Counted from the stretch's first letter, positions 1 through 6,927 are shown. The stretch is 10,531 bases of DNA from Acidimicrobiales bacterium (GCA_030039575.1 JASHVH010000047.1:1-10531), one strand, 5' to 3'. The notes: generated from the sequence alone by a model not told the origin. Translations and numbers: made by a program.

Positions 1-102
1 AGGGTAACGGTGGCCGGGGCCGTGCCGGTGGGCATCGATGGCCGCCCGAGTGTTGCCTTGCGCGGCGACGCCAGCGCCTACAGCGTGGTTGGAGCTTATT
101 GA
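1..102 (+). CDS. C-terminal end of an unidentified protein (partial)
   Basis: The frame is open from the first base of the window to a TGA at 100-102, giving 33 residues that end in SVVGAY. Third codon positions are mostly G or C, as in the confirmed genes here, so this looks like the true tail of a gene truncated by the window edge. The tail alternates hydrophobic and small residues (VTVAGAVPVGIDG), which would fit the last beta-strands of a beta-sandwich domain, such as those at the ends of many glycoside hydrolases, but the fragment is too short to place in a family. Its stop overlaps by seven bases the 3' end of the convergent beta-glucosidase gene. Function unknown; the neighbourhood suggests a carbohydrate-active protein, which is inference only. 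Confidence 0.55.
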   Translation, partial: RVTVAGAVPVGIDGRPSVALRGDASAYSVVGAY

Positions 103-1550
103 GCCTGAGAGTGCGCCGGCGGTCCCGGACCGGCCGCGCCCACGGTGGTCGTCCTCACTGCCCGACGGGGCGCACCGGAGGGCAACGCGTTGGCGGCGAT
201 AACCTCGGCGTAAAATTGCGCGCTCGCCTTCATGGTGCGCCGTTGCGTTGGGTAGTCCACATAGACGAGCCCGAAACGCTGCGAATAACCATCCGTCCAT
301 TCAAAATTGTCCAGCAGTGACCACACGAAGTAGCCCCGCACGTCGGCGCCGTCGTCGATGGCCCGCTTCACTGCAGCCAAATGTTGCCACAAGTATTCGA
401 TGCGTTCGGGGTCGCGCACGTCGCCGGATGGGCCGGCATAATCGTGAAAAGCACACCCGTTCTCGGTGACGTACAACGGGAGGCCCGGGGCTCGCCGGGA
501 CAACGTCATCAGCAGCCCGTAGAAGCTCCCGGGGTCGATTACCCAGCCCAAGGCCGTGCGCGGGTAATCGCCGGGCTTGGCACTGACGGCCTCGGGAAAG
601 GCATCAACCGGTTGTTCGCCCCACGACAGCGGCTCACGTCGCCGACGGATGTAGACGGGGTCGTAGTAGTTGACGCCGAGGAAGTCGATCGGGGCCTGGA
701 TCGTCGCCATGTCGCCGGCGTGCACGAGGGGCTCTCGCGGTACCAACCCCGGCCGGTCGAGTTCGGGGTAAGCGCCGCCGATGAGTGGCAGCAGGTAAAG
801 GTCCGTCAGGGCAGCAGAGATCTTGTTGGCGAGCGCTTCATCTTCGGGGTCGAGCGCCACCGCGTACGGAGGGTCCAGCGTGATGCCCACCGAGCACGTG
901 CCCAGGACCTGGCGCAGGCGCTCCACTGCCAGGCCGTGCCCAAGCAGGAGGTGGTGAGTGGCGGCTACCGCCTTCTCGGGGTCCTGGACGCCCGGCGCAT
1001 GGTCGCCGCGCCTGTAACCACGTTCGGCCACGACGGCCGGCTCGTTGAGCGTGGTCCACCTGGTTACGCGGTCGCCCAGCTCACCCGCTAAAGCCCCGGC
1101 GTAGTCGGCGAACCACGAGGCGCAATCGCGGTTCGCCCATCCCCCCCGTTCTTGCAGCACTTGCGGAAGGTCCCAGTGGAACAGCGTGAGGGACGGTTGG
1201 GCCCCGAGGGCCACGAGGCCATCGACAAGCCGGCGGTAATAGTCCATCCCCTTTTGATTAAGGCCCCCCACGCCGTCGGGTAGGACCCGCGACCAGGACA
1301 CAGAAAAGCGGTAGCTGCCCAGCCCGACGCGGGCGACGAGCTCCAGGTCCTCGTCGAGGCGGTGGTACGAGTCGCAAGCGACCTCGCCGGTGTCACCGTG
1401 ACAGATCGTGCCCGGCTGCCCGACGAACACGTCCCAGCATGAAGGGCTGCGCCCGTCCTCTGCCACCCCGCCTTCGATCTGGTAGCTGGCGGTGGCCGCC
1501 CCCCAAACGAAGCCCGACGGGAATTCAGCGGACGGGCGTTCAACCGGCAC
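96..1550 (-). CDS. GH1 family beta-glucosidase
   Basis: This is a retaining glycoside hydrolase of family 1, a (beta/alpha)8 barrel that hydrolyses beta-linked glucosides (cellobiose or aryl glucosides) or related beta-glycosides; no signal peptide is visible, so it is probably cytoplasmic. The 484-residue product opens with the N-terminal signature FPSGFVWGAATASYQIEGG (residues 10-28; Gln24 contacts sugar). It has HWD at 125-127, the acid/base motif TLNEP (Glu170), the nucleophile motif YVTENG (Glu363), and the subsite -1 residues Trp410, Glu417 and Trp418 in SLLDNFEW. The barrel ends near residue 450; about 30 Pro/Ala/Arg-rich residues follow, slightly longer than usual. The start is a GTG at 1550 with only a poor GGCGGGG ribosome site three bases away; a stronger site serves an out-of-frame ATG at 1578 (see findings). 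It is transcribed divergently from the binding-protein gene. The family call is firm; the exact substrate is not determined. Confidence 0.95.
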   Translation of the reverse strand: MPVERPSAEFPSGFVWGAATASYQIEGGVAEDGRSPSCWDVFVGQPGTICHGDTGEVACDSYHRLDEDLELVARVGLGSYRFSVSWSRVLPDGVGGLNQKGMDYYRRLVDGLVALGAQPSLTLFHWDLPQVLQERGGWANRDCASWFADYAGALAGELGDRVTRWTTLNEPAVVAERGYRRGDHAPGVQDPEKAVAATHHLLLGHGLAVERLRQVLGTCSVGITLDPPYAVALDPEDEALANKISAALTDLYLLPLIGGAYPELDRPGLVPREPLVHAGDMATIQAPIDFLGVNYYDPVYIRRRREPLSWGEQPVDAFPEAVSAKPGDYPRTALGWVIDPGSFYGLLMTLSRRAPGLPLYVTENGCAFHDYAGPSGDVRDPERIEYLWQHLAAVKRAIDDGADVRGYFVWSLLDNFEWTDGYSQRFGLVYVDYPTQRRTMKASAQFYAEVIAANALPSGAPRRAVRTTTVGAAGPGPPAHSQAQ

Positions 1551-1578
1551 GTTCCCCGCCCGTTCGTCGGGGGATCAT
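1540..1578 (-). other. Short upstream ORF overlapping the GH1 start
   Basis: On the minus strand an AAGGAG ribosome site (1593-1588) lies nine bases before an ATG at 1578. That ATG opens a 12-codon frame (MIPRRTGGERAG) ending in TGA at 1542-1540, so it overlaps the GTG start of the beta-glucosidase at 1550. It could be a leader peptide coupled to GH1 translation. It could also be the true GH1 start thrown out of frame by one base in the five-base G run at 1569-1573: with one base fewer the reading becomes MIPDERAGNVPVERP and joins the enzyme in frame. Confidence 0.35.
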
Positions 1579-1624
1579 CAGCTTGTGCTCCTTCCCCGGT
1601 ACGGCGATAGGCACGCTCACCACC

Positions 1625-1652
1625 TTGACGCTGTGCCAACACTATGTATGAT
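1625..1652 (+). promoter_or_regulatory. Putative sigma70-type promoter for the binding-protein operon
   Basis: TTGACG (1625-1630), a 16-base spacer and TATGAT (1647-1652) form a near-consensus housekeeping promoter. Predicted initiation is near 1659, about 90 bases before the TTG start of the solute-binding protein. It would drive the rightward genes 1751-7679, since no other clear promoter is seen between them. Call based on hexamer match and position. Confidence 0.55.
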
Positions 1653-1675
1653 ATTTTCTATGGGAGCGATGTCAC
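1648..1675 (-). promoter_or_regulatory. Putative sigma70-type promoter for GH1
   Basis: On the minus strand GTGACA (1675-1670) is followed after 16 bases by TATCAT (1653-1648). Both hexamers are close to the -35 and -10 consensus, in a strikingly AT-rich patch within GC-rich DNA. Predicted initiation is near 1641, giving a leader of about 90 bases before the GTG start. Its -10 lies almost exactly on the -10 of the divergent promoter. This is a sequence match only. Confidence 0.45.
1661..1674. promoter_or_regulatory. Candidate CebR-like (LacI family) operator
   Basis: TGGGAGCGATGTCA matches 11 of 14 positions of the palindromic CebR box TGGGAGCGCTCCCA, known from Streptomyces as the operator of the cellobiose-responsive LacI-family repressor. 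The left half is perfect (eight bases); the right half is degenerate. It sits just after the predicted rightward transcription start and overlaps the -35 of the leftward promoter, so a bound repressor could block both. The flanking genes (beta-glucosidase and a binding protein) are the kinds of genes CebR controls. No regulator gene lies in the window. Confidence 0.4.
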
Positions 1676-1737
1676 GCGCTCGCGATGCACATCCGGCCCG
1701 ACCGAGGGTACGGTAATGAAGCAACCGACAAAGTAGC

Positions 1738-1744
1738 AGGGGGG
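1738..1744 (+). promoter_or_regulatory. Ribosome binding site that selects the TTG start at 1751
   Basis: AGGGGGG lies six bases before TTG at 1751. The upstream in-frame ATG at 1685 has no well-placed site and would put 22 polar residues ahead of the signal peptide, so the TTG is preferred. Confidence 0.6.
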
Positions 1745-1750
1745 TACAAG

Positions 1751-3424
1751 TTGAGAGGTAAAAGCGCAAGGTACTCCGCCATGGCGTTGGCCGCGGCGGT
1801 TGTTGTTGTTGGTTCCCCGGCGGTCAGCATCTCCCCGAGCGTGGCCAGCGCCGCGGCGCCCAGTACGCTCACCATCTCGGCTGCCGACGGCGAAACGTGG
1901 CCGTGCAGCTTCAACCCGTTCAACCCGAACAATTACTTTTTCTCTCTGGGGATGGTCAACGAAGAGCTCTATTACGTCGACTCCCTAACGGGGCATATGA
2001 CCCCTTGGCTGGCCACCGCCTACAAGTGGTCAGACAACGCCGAGGAGCTCACCTGGACGATCCGTCAGGGCGTCAAGTGGTCGAACGGCCAGCCGCTGAC
2101 GGCGGCGGACGTGGCCTTCACGTTCAACCTCATCAAGAAAAACCCATCGCTCGACCTCAACTCGATCGACCCGCTGCTCAGCAGCGTGACCACATCCGGC
2201 GACCAGGTCGTGATGAAGTTCAACGCCCCGGCGGTGACCGAGTTCTATTACATAGCCGACCAGGTCGGGATCGTACCCGAGAGCGTCTGGAGCTCCGTGA
2301 AGGACCCGCTCACTTACCAGGACGCCAACCCGGTTGGCACCGGCCCCTACCTCGTTGGCCGCTGCACGCCCCAAAATATCGAGTACGTAAAGAACCCCAA
2401 CTACTGGCAGCCCGGGAAGCCGAAGTTCGACAAGGTCGAACTGCCCGCCATCCTCACCAACTCCGTGGCCAACGAAATGCTGGCCAACGGCTCAGCTCAA
2501 TGGGGCGGGCAGTACATCCCCGACATCAACACTTTCTACATGGCACGCAACAAGGCCAACCGTGACTGGTCGCCACCGGTAGGGGTCAACGGGATCTACA
2601 TCAACCTGAAGGACCCACTGTTGTCGGACCTGGCTGTACGCCAGGCCATGGCCTACGGGGTTAACCGGGAGCTCATCTCCAAGCTCGGCGAAGGCGGCGA
2701 GGCGCCGCCGGCCAGCCAGTCCGGGGTGCTGCTGCCTGAGCAGAAGGCGTGGTTCAACTCGACGCTGGCCGCGAAGTACAACGACTACAACTACGACCCG
2801 GCCAAGGCGGTCTCCGTCCTCGAAAAGGCCGGGTTCAAGCGAGGTTCGGGTGGCATCTTCGAAAACTCCAAGGGCCAGCAGCTCGCGTTCAGCATCGTCG
2901 TTGTCGGCGCCTACTCCGACGCCGTGGCTGATTGCCAAATTTTCGGCCAGGAAATGAGCCAAATCGGCATAAAGATAACCCAGGAGGACCTGTCAACTCC
3001 CGCCGTCAGTGCCGACCGCGCCAATGGCAAGTTCCAGCTGGCATACGGTGGACCACCGCAGATCACCCTGGACGGTCCGTTCGGCATCCTCCGAGGGCTG
3101 CTCTATTCGGCCAATTCCGCACCTATCGGTCAGGCGGCGGCCTCCAATTTCGAGCGCTACAGCTCCCCTCATGAGGACTCGCTCATCACCAGCCTGGCGT
3201 CGGCGACGAGCGTGACCGCCCAGGAAGCGCTCGTGAAGCAGATGCAGGCACCGATGCTGGAGGACGTACCGTTCCTGCCTCTCACCGAGGCGACGGCGCA
3301 GAACGAGAACAACTCGGCGTTCGCCACCGGCTGGCCGACTTCCTCTAACCCGTACGCCAACCCCAGCCCGACGACTCAGCCAGACGAGGGCACCGTCCTC
3401 GTCAACCTCGTCCCGACTAGCTGA
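1751..3424 (+). CDS. ABC transporter substrate-binding protein, family 5
   Basis: This is an extracytoplasmic solute-binding protein of the SBP_bac_5 family (peptide, nickel or oligosaccharide uptake), which hands its ligand to an ABC permease. From the TTG start it has 557 residues. A Sec-type signal peptide is clear: basic MRGKSAR, a hydrophobic stretch around residues 9-24 and an A-S-A cleavage region near 32-36. The mature protein shows the family hallmarks: SFNPFNPN (53-60), RQGVKWSNGQPLTAADVAFT (105-124), a V-G-T-G-P-Y motif and a C-terminal segment ending in repeated Pro, Ser and Thr. The SFNPFNP opening resembles sugar-binding members of this family (cellobiose or manno-oligosaccharide binders), and the glycosidases on both sides make an oligosaccharide or glycoside ligand more likely than a peptide. 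There is no lipobox Cys near the cleavage site. Permease and ATPase genes are absent from the window. It ends in tandem stops and the next gene follows after 31 bases. Confidence 0.9.
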   Translation: MRGKSARYSAMALAAAVVVVGSPAVSISPSVASAAAPSTLTISAADGETWPCSFNPFNPNNYFFSLGMVNEELYYVDSLTGHMTPWLATAYKWSDNAEELTWTIRQGVKWSNGQPLTAADVAFTFNLIKKNPSLDLNSIDPLLSSVTTSGDQVVMKFNAPAVTEFYYIADQVGIVPESVWSSVKDPLTYQDANPVGTGPYLVGRCTPQNIEYVKNPNYWQPGKPKFDKVELPAILTNSVANEMLANGSAQWGGQYIPDINTFYMARNKANRDWSPPVGVNGIYINLKDPLLSDLAVRQAMAYGVNRELISKLGEGGEAPPASQSGVLLPEQKAWFNSTLAAKYNDYNYDPAKAVSVLEKAGFKRGSGGIFENSKGQQLAFSIVVVGAYSDAVADCQIFGQEMSQIGIKITQEDLSTPAVSADRANGKFQLAYGGPPQITLDGPFGILRGLLYSANSAPIGQAAASNFERYSSPHEDSLITSLASATSVTAQEALVKQMQAPMLEDVPFLPLTEATAQNENNSAFATGWPTSSNPYANPSPTTQPDEGTVLVNLVPTS

Positions 3425-3455
3425 TAATGACCCGGGGAAAGGTCACTGCCGCCGC

Positions 3456-4769
3456 GTGACGGCCATAACCATAGTTGGGGCGGGCAGCGTCAGCTTCACC
3501 CGTACCCTGGTGAGCGACCTGCTGCAGCAACCCGCCACCCGGGACTGCGAGCTGCATCTGTTCGATATAGATGCCGAGGCGCTCGAGGCGTCGCGACAAC
3601 TTGTCGAGCAGATGCGGCAGGAAGCCAAGTCGCCCGGGATGGTGGTAGCCCACGGGGAGCTTCGTTCGGCCGTGTCTGGTGCCGATTACATCATTTGCAC
3701 GATCCTGGTCGGCGGGCGCCCGGCCGCCATCACCGATTTCGAGATCACGGGAAGATATGGGCTGCGCTACACGGTCGGCGACACCCTCGGCGTAGCGGGG
3801 ATCTCACGGGCGCTCAGGACCGTCCCGGCGCTGGTCGAAATCGCTCGCGCCTGTGCTGACGTCGCCCCCGGGGGGGCCCTCCTCAATTACACCAACCCGA
3901 TGGGCATGCTGGTGTCGGCCGTGGGAAAGGCTGTCGGCTACCCGACTGTTGGGTTGTGCCATAGCGCGGACTATACGGTCAGAACGCTCGCCTCCTACCT
4001 CGACTTGCCGGGCTCGGCCCTGCAATGGTGGTCGGCTGGCATCAACCATCTGGCCTGGATGCTCTCGCTGACCTACGACGGCCGGGACTGCTATCCCGAC
4101 CTGGCGCGAGCGGCCGAGCGGGAGGAGGTTTACGCGCGGGACAGAGCCCGGTTCGAGCTTATGAAGCGGGTCGGGTATTTCGTGACGGAGTCGAGCAAGC
4201 ACGTCTCCGAGTACCTGGCGTTCTTCATTGACAAGCAAGACGAAATCGACCGGTTGGCCGTCCCGGTGGGCGAGTTCCTGACCCGCCGGCCGGTGCCTCT
4301 CGCCACCCAGTTGGCGCAGGAGCGTGAGGGCGACCATTCCTGGGTGAAACCGGTAAGCAACGAGTACGCCCCCGCCCTGATCGCGGCGCGCGAATCTGGC
4401 ATCGATTGGAGCTTCCAGGCCAACGTGCTGAACGATGGCCTCATCGATAACCTGACGGCCGGGATGTGCGTGGAAGTCCCGTGCTTTGTGACCAGGGGCC
4501 GGCTGGCGCCGGCACGAGTGGGCCGGCTCCCCTTAGGGGCAGCCGGGCTGACGCAACAATCTCTTACCGTCCAGGAACTGGCCGTCGCAGGCATCCTGGC
4601 AGGTGACCGGGACGCCCTTTACCAGGCCATCATGATGGACCCTCAGGCCTCGGCCACGCTTACTCTGGCTTCTATGTCGAAGCTCCTGGACGACCTGCTG
4701 GCGGGGTACGGCAACCTCCCACAATTTTCCTCCCGGCGCCTGTCAATGTTCGACAAGGTCCCCGGCTGA
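3456..4769 (+). CDS. GH4 family glycosidase, alpha-galactosidase/alpha-glucosidase-like
   Basis: Family 4 glycosidases use NAD and a divalent metal (usually Mn): they oxidise C3 of the sugar, eliminate the aglycone and re-reduce, rather than using two acids. The 437-residue cytoplasmic product opens with a Rossmann dinucleotide motif, IVGAGSVSFT (residues 6-15), with an acidic cluster FDID (36-39). It then has NYTNPMG (144-150), GLCHSA (166-171; Cys168 a likely metal ligand), GINHLAW (195-201; His198 the second ligand) and TESSKHVSEY (244-253). The tetrapeptide CHSA at the metal Cys is closest to the CHSV pattern described for GH4 alpha-galactosidases and unlike the CDMP or CN(V/I)P of phospho-glucosidases, so an unphosphorylated alpha-glycoside is the likely substrate. 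The GTG start is chosen because the Rossmann motif follows at once; its ribosome site (GGGGAAAGG, 13 bases away) is weak, suggesting coupling to the upstream gene. Specificity is inferred. Confidence 0.9.
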   Translation: MTAITIVGAGSVSFTRTLVSDLLQQPATRDCELHLFDIDAEALEASRQLVEQMRQEAKSPGMVVAHGELRSAVSGADYIICTILVGGRPAAITDFEITGRYGLRYTVGDTLGVAGISRALRTVPALVEIARACADVAPGGALLNYTNPMGMLVSAVGKAVGYPTVGLCHSADYTVRTLASYLDLPGSALQWWSAGINHLAWMLSLTYDGRDCYPDLARAAEREEVYARDRARFELMKRVGYFVTESSKHVSEYLAFFIDKQDEIDRLAVPVGEFLTRRPVPLATQLAQEREGDHSWVKPVSNEYAPALIAARESGIDWSFQANVLNDGLIDNLTAGMCVEVPCFVTRGRLAPARVGRLPLGAAGLTQQSLTVQELAVAGILAGDRDALYQAIMMDPQASATLTLASMSKLLDDLLAGYGNLPQFSSRRLSMFDKVPG

Positions 4770-4775
4770 CGCCCG

Positions 4776-5528
4776 ATGAGGGTGGTCATATGTGAAAGCC
4801 CGGACGCAGCAGGTAAATATGGCGCAGCGGAAGTGGCGGCTCGGCTCAACCAGGTTCTAGGGGCAGGGCGGCGCGCCCGGCTTTTGCTGTCCACCGGGCA
4901 GTCACAGTTCGAAACGCTCCGCGACCTCGTGCGCCGCCCTGTGGACTGGGCCCGGGTGGACGGGTTCCATCTGGACGAGTACCTCGGGCTCGCTGCCGAC
5001 CATCCGGCTAGTTTCCGTCGTTATTTGACAGAACGGGTCGCGGCCGTGGTCCCGTTGTCGATGCACTTCGTCGACCCCTCCTCCCCCACCTCGCTTGCGG
5101 ACCTCAGTGCCGTCGTGGCTTCAGCGCCTATGGACGTCGCCCTCGTGGGTATCGGCGAAAATGGTCACCTGGCGTTCAACGACCCGCCCGCCGATTTCGA
5201 GACCGAGGAGCCCTTTCTCGAGGTCGAACTTGACGCTCGCTGCCGCGCCCAGCAGCTTCGCGAAGGTTGGTTCGCCGAGCTGCAGGATGTGCCAAAACGG
5301 GCGGTGACCATGTCGGTGCACGAGATCATGCGGGCGGCCGAGATCGTCTCGGTCGTGCCTCACGAGGCGAAGGCACCGGTAATTACCCGTCTGCTCACCG
5401 AGGACGCCGTCACTCCCGAACTGCCGGCGACGATGCTCCGTCGCCACGAGCGGACGACGGTCGTCCTTGACCGCGCCTCCGCCGGCTTACTGCCGGCCGA
5501 GTTGTGGGACCGGTGCGTGGTGCTGTGA
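4776..5528 (+). CDS. NagB-like glucosamine-6-phosphate isomerase/deaminase family protein
   Basis: Members of the NagB/6-phosphogluconolactonase superfamily isomerise and deaminate glucosamine-6-phosphate to fructose-6-phosphate, or hydrolyse sugar lactones. The 250-residue length and motifs fit NagB: a phosphate-loop-like LLSTGQSQ (37-44, usually a TGxTP form), FHLDEY (64-69; Asp67 matches the enolising base Asp72 of E. coli NagB), GIGENGHLAFNDP (125-137; His131 is the ring-opening His) and VPKRAVTMSV (172-181). Asn129 stands where E. coli has Asp141, as I recall for Bacillus-type NagB, and Asp136 replaces Glu148. The gene starts six bases after the first GH4 gene and ends 58 bases before the second. 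No sugar kinase, PTS or NagA accompanies it, so its substrate may not be glucosamine-6-phosphate. Family call firm; reaction uncertain. Confidence 0.85.
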   Translation: MRVVICESPDAAGKYGAAEVAARLNQVLGAGRRARLLLSTGQSQFETLRDLVRRPVDWARVDGFHLDEYLGLAADHPASFRRYLTERVAAVVPLSMHFVDPSSPTSLADLSAVVASAPMDVALVGIGENGHLAFNDPPADFETEEPFLEVELDARCRAQQLREGWFAELQDVPKRAVTMSVHEIMRAAEIVSVVPHEAKAPVITRLLTEDAVTPELPATMLRRHERTTVVLDRASAGLLPAELWDRCVVL

Positions 5529-5574
5529 CCGGGCTAGAGCCGCCCACGGGCCTCCCGAGGTCCTCGCCCCGACC

Positions 5575-5580
5575 AGGAGG
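5575..5580 (+). promoter_or_regulatory. Strong ribosome binding site for the second GH4 gene
   Basis: A perfect AGGAGG lies six bases before the ATG at 5587. It rules out a 40-codon extension open back to 5467, which would overlap the end of the NagB-like gene. It is the strongest ribosome site in the rightward operon, so this GH4 may be translated more than its neighbours. Confidence 0.8.
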
Positions 5581-5586
5581 TTTTCT

Positions 5587-6927
5587 ATGACCGCAGTCAG
5601 CGTCGCTGTCATCGGCGGTGGGAGCAGCATGTTCGTGCCCGGCCTCGTCCGGCGGATGCTCGAGCTCGATGCTTTCGAGGACGCCGAGTTGCGCCTTATG
5701 GACATTGACATATCTCGCCTCGAGGTCATGTCCGACCTGGCCGGGGAACTTGCGGCGGCTGAGGGCCGGAAACTCTCCGTGGTGGCGACCACCAGCCAAC
5801 GCGAAGCGCTCCAAGATGTGCGCTTCGCCATCGTCGCCATCTCCGTGGGCGGCATGACGGCGTGGGAGTCCGATATCGAGGTACCGGCCAAGCACGGCGT
5901 GTTCATGCATATCGCTGATTCGATCGGGCCCGGCGGGATCTTCCGAGCGCTGCGTAACTTGCCGGTCGTCGCCTCCGTAGCCCGGGACCTGGCGGAGGTG
6001 TCGCCCCGTGCCATGTTGTTCAACTACACGAACCCCGCCAGCGCCAACGCGATGGCCATGGCCGAAGTATCGCCGGTGCGGTCGGTTTCACTTTGCTCCT
6101 GTTCCCCGTGGCCTTTTCAGCGAGCTTGGCTGGCGGACCTGATCGGTGTCGACCCCGAAGACGTCGTTGTGCCGATGCGCGTGGGCGGGATCAACCACTG
6201 CACGGGCATCCTGTCTTTGCAGCTGCGCGACGGCAGCGACGCCATGCCCCTCGTCCGGGCCAGAGACACTACCAACGTGGTGGGATGGGCGATCGACACC
6301 TTCGGCGTGATCCCCTATTGCTGGAGCCATTGGACCGAGTTCTTCCCGCAACTCCAGCGGCTCGAGGAGCGCTACGAGGGCCGGGCCCAGGGCCTGCCCA
6401 TGCGTTACGGGCGGCGGATCTACAACATGGACGAGCAGCGGGCTCGCATGCGGGGTTGGGAGGAGGTAGCGGCGCGCTGGTCCTCCGAGGGCGGCTCTCA
6501 CCGGCTCGCCGACCTGCCACACGGACCGGAGGACGAAGGCATCGTCGTGGCCGAGGTGATGCAGTCGGTCATCCAGGACCGTGCTGAGCATTACATTGTG
6601 AACGTGCCCAACACGGGCCTTGTACCGAACCTGCCCGAGCCTGCCGTGGTTGAAGTGCCGGCCGTCGTAAACGCGGAGGGAGTGCACCCGATCGGTATCG
6701 GGGCCCTGCCGACAGGCCTCGCGGCCGTGCTCGGGCGTCACGCCCTGGTCCAACGGCTCACGGCCGACGCCGCCCTCCACGGCGACCGCTCTGCGCTGCG
6801 CCAAGCCATGTCCGCTGACCCCTTACTCGATGCCACACTGGAACCTGCGCAAATCGAGGCGCTTACGGCGGAGATGCTGGAAGTAAACGCGCCTCACCTC
6901 CCGTTGTTCGCCGGGGCGGCCGAGTGA
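5587..6927 (+). CDS. Second GH4 family glycosidase paralogue, divergent metal-site signature
   Basis: This 446-residue NAD- and metal-dependent family 4 glycosidase is clearly distinct from the one at 3456-4769. Visible features are the Rossmann motif VIGGGSSMF (8-16), MDIDIS (38-43), DSIGPGGIFRAL (111-122), NYTNPASAN (146-154), LCSCSPW (169-175), GGINHCTGI (200-208) and SHWTEFF (247-253). A long insert rich in Arg, Glu and Trp spans about 255-300 and includes YGRRIYNMDEQRARM (274-288). Cys170 and His204 would be the metal ligands. The tetrapeptide CSCS replaces the usual CH-x-x of alpha-galactosidases, alpha-glucosidases and alpha-glucuronidases, and the E-Y of the first paralogue's catalytic segment is E-F (251-252) here. 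Specificity cannot be assigned from known signatures; a modified or uncommon sugar is plausible. The gene overlaps the next one by four bases (GTGA), indicating translational coupling. Confidence 0.88.
   Translation: MTAVSVAVIGGGSSMFVPGLVRRMLELDAFEDAELRLMDIDISRLEVMSDLAGELAAAEGRKLSVVATTSQREALQDVRFAIVAISVGGMTAWESDIEVPAKHGVFMHIADSIGPGGIFRALRNLPVVASVARDLAEVSPRAMLFNYTNPASANAMAMAEVSPVRSVSLCSCSPWPFQRAWLADLIGVDPEDVVVPMRVGGINHCTGILSLQLRDGSDAMPLVRARDTTNVVGWAIDTFGVIPYCWSHWTEFFPQLQRLEERYEGRAQGLPMRYGRRIYNMDEQRARMRGWEEVAARWSSEGGSHRLADLPHGPEDEGIVVAEVMQSVIQDRAEHYIVNVPNTGLVPNLPEPAVVEVPAVVNAEGVHPIGIGALPTGLAAVLGRHALVQRLTADAALHGDRSALRQAMSADPLLDATLEPAQIEALTAEMLEVNAPHLPLFAGAAE

Noticed and set aside
381..1091. Long open + strand frame (236 codons) opposite the GH1 gene
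   Set aside because: It is antisense to a gene with complete GH1 catalytic motifs. Its translation shows no domain pattern and it arises from high-GC codon bias.
1088..1642. Minus-strand 184-codon frame covering the GH1 N-terminus and upstream region
   Set aside because: It is out of frame with GH1, whose N-terminal signature is intact in the other frame. The composition (Arg, Ser, Thr, Pro) is typical of shadow frames.
1685..1750. ATG at 1685 as start of the binding protein
   Set aside because: It adds 22 polar residues ahead of a good signal peptide and lacks a placed ribosome site, while TTG 1751 has AGGGGGG six bases upstream.
5467..5586. 40-codon N-terminal extension of the second GH4
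   Set aside because: It overlaps the NagB-like gene, and the ATG at 5587 has a perfect AGGAGG and is followed directly by the Rossmann motif.
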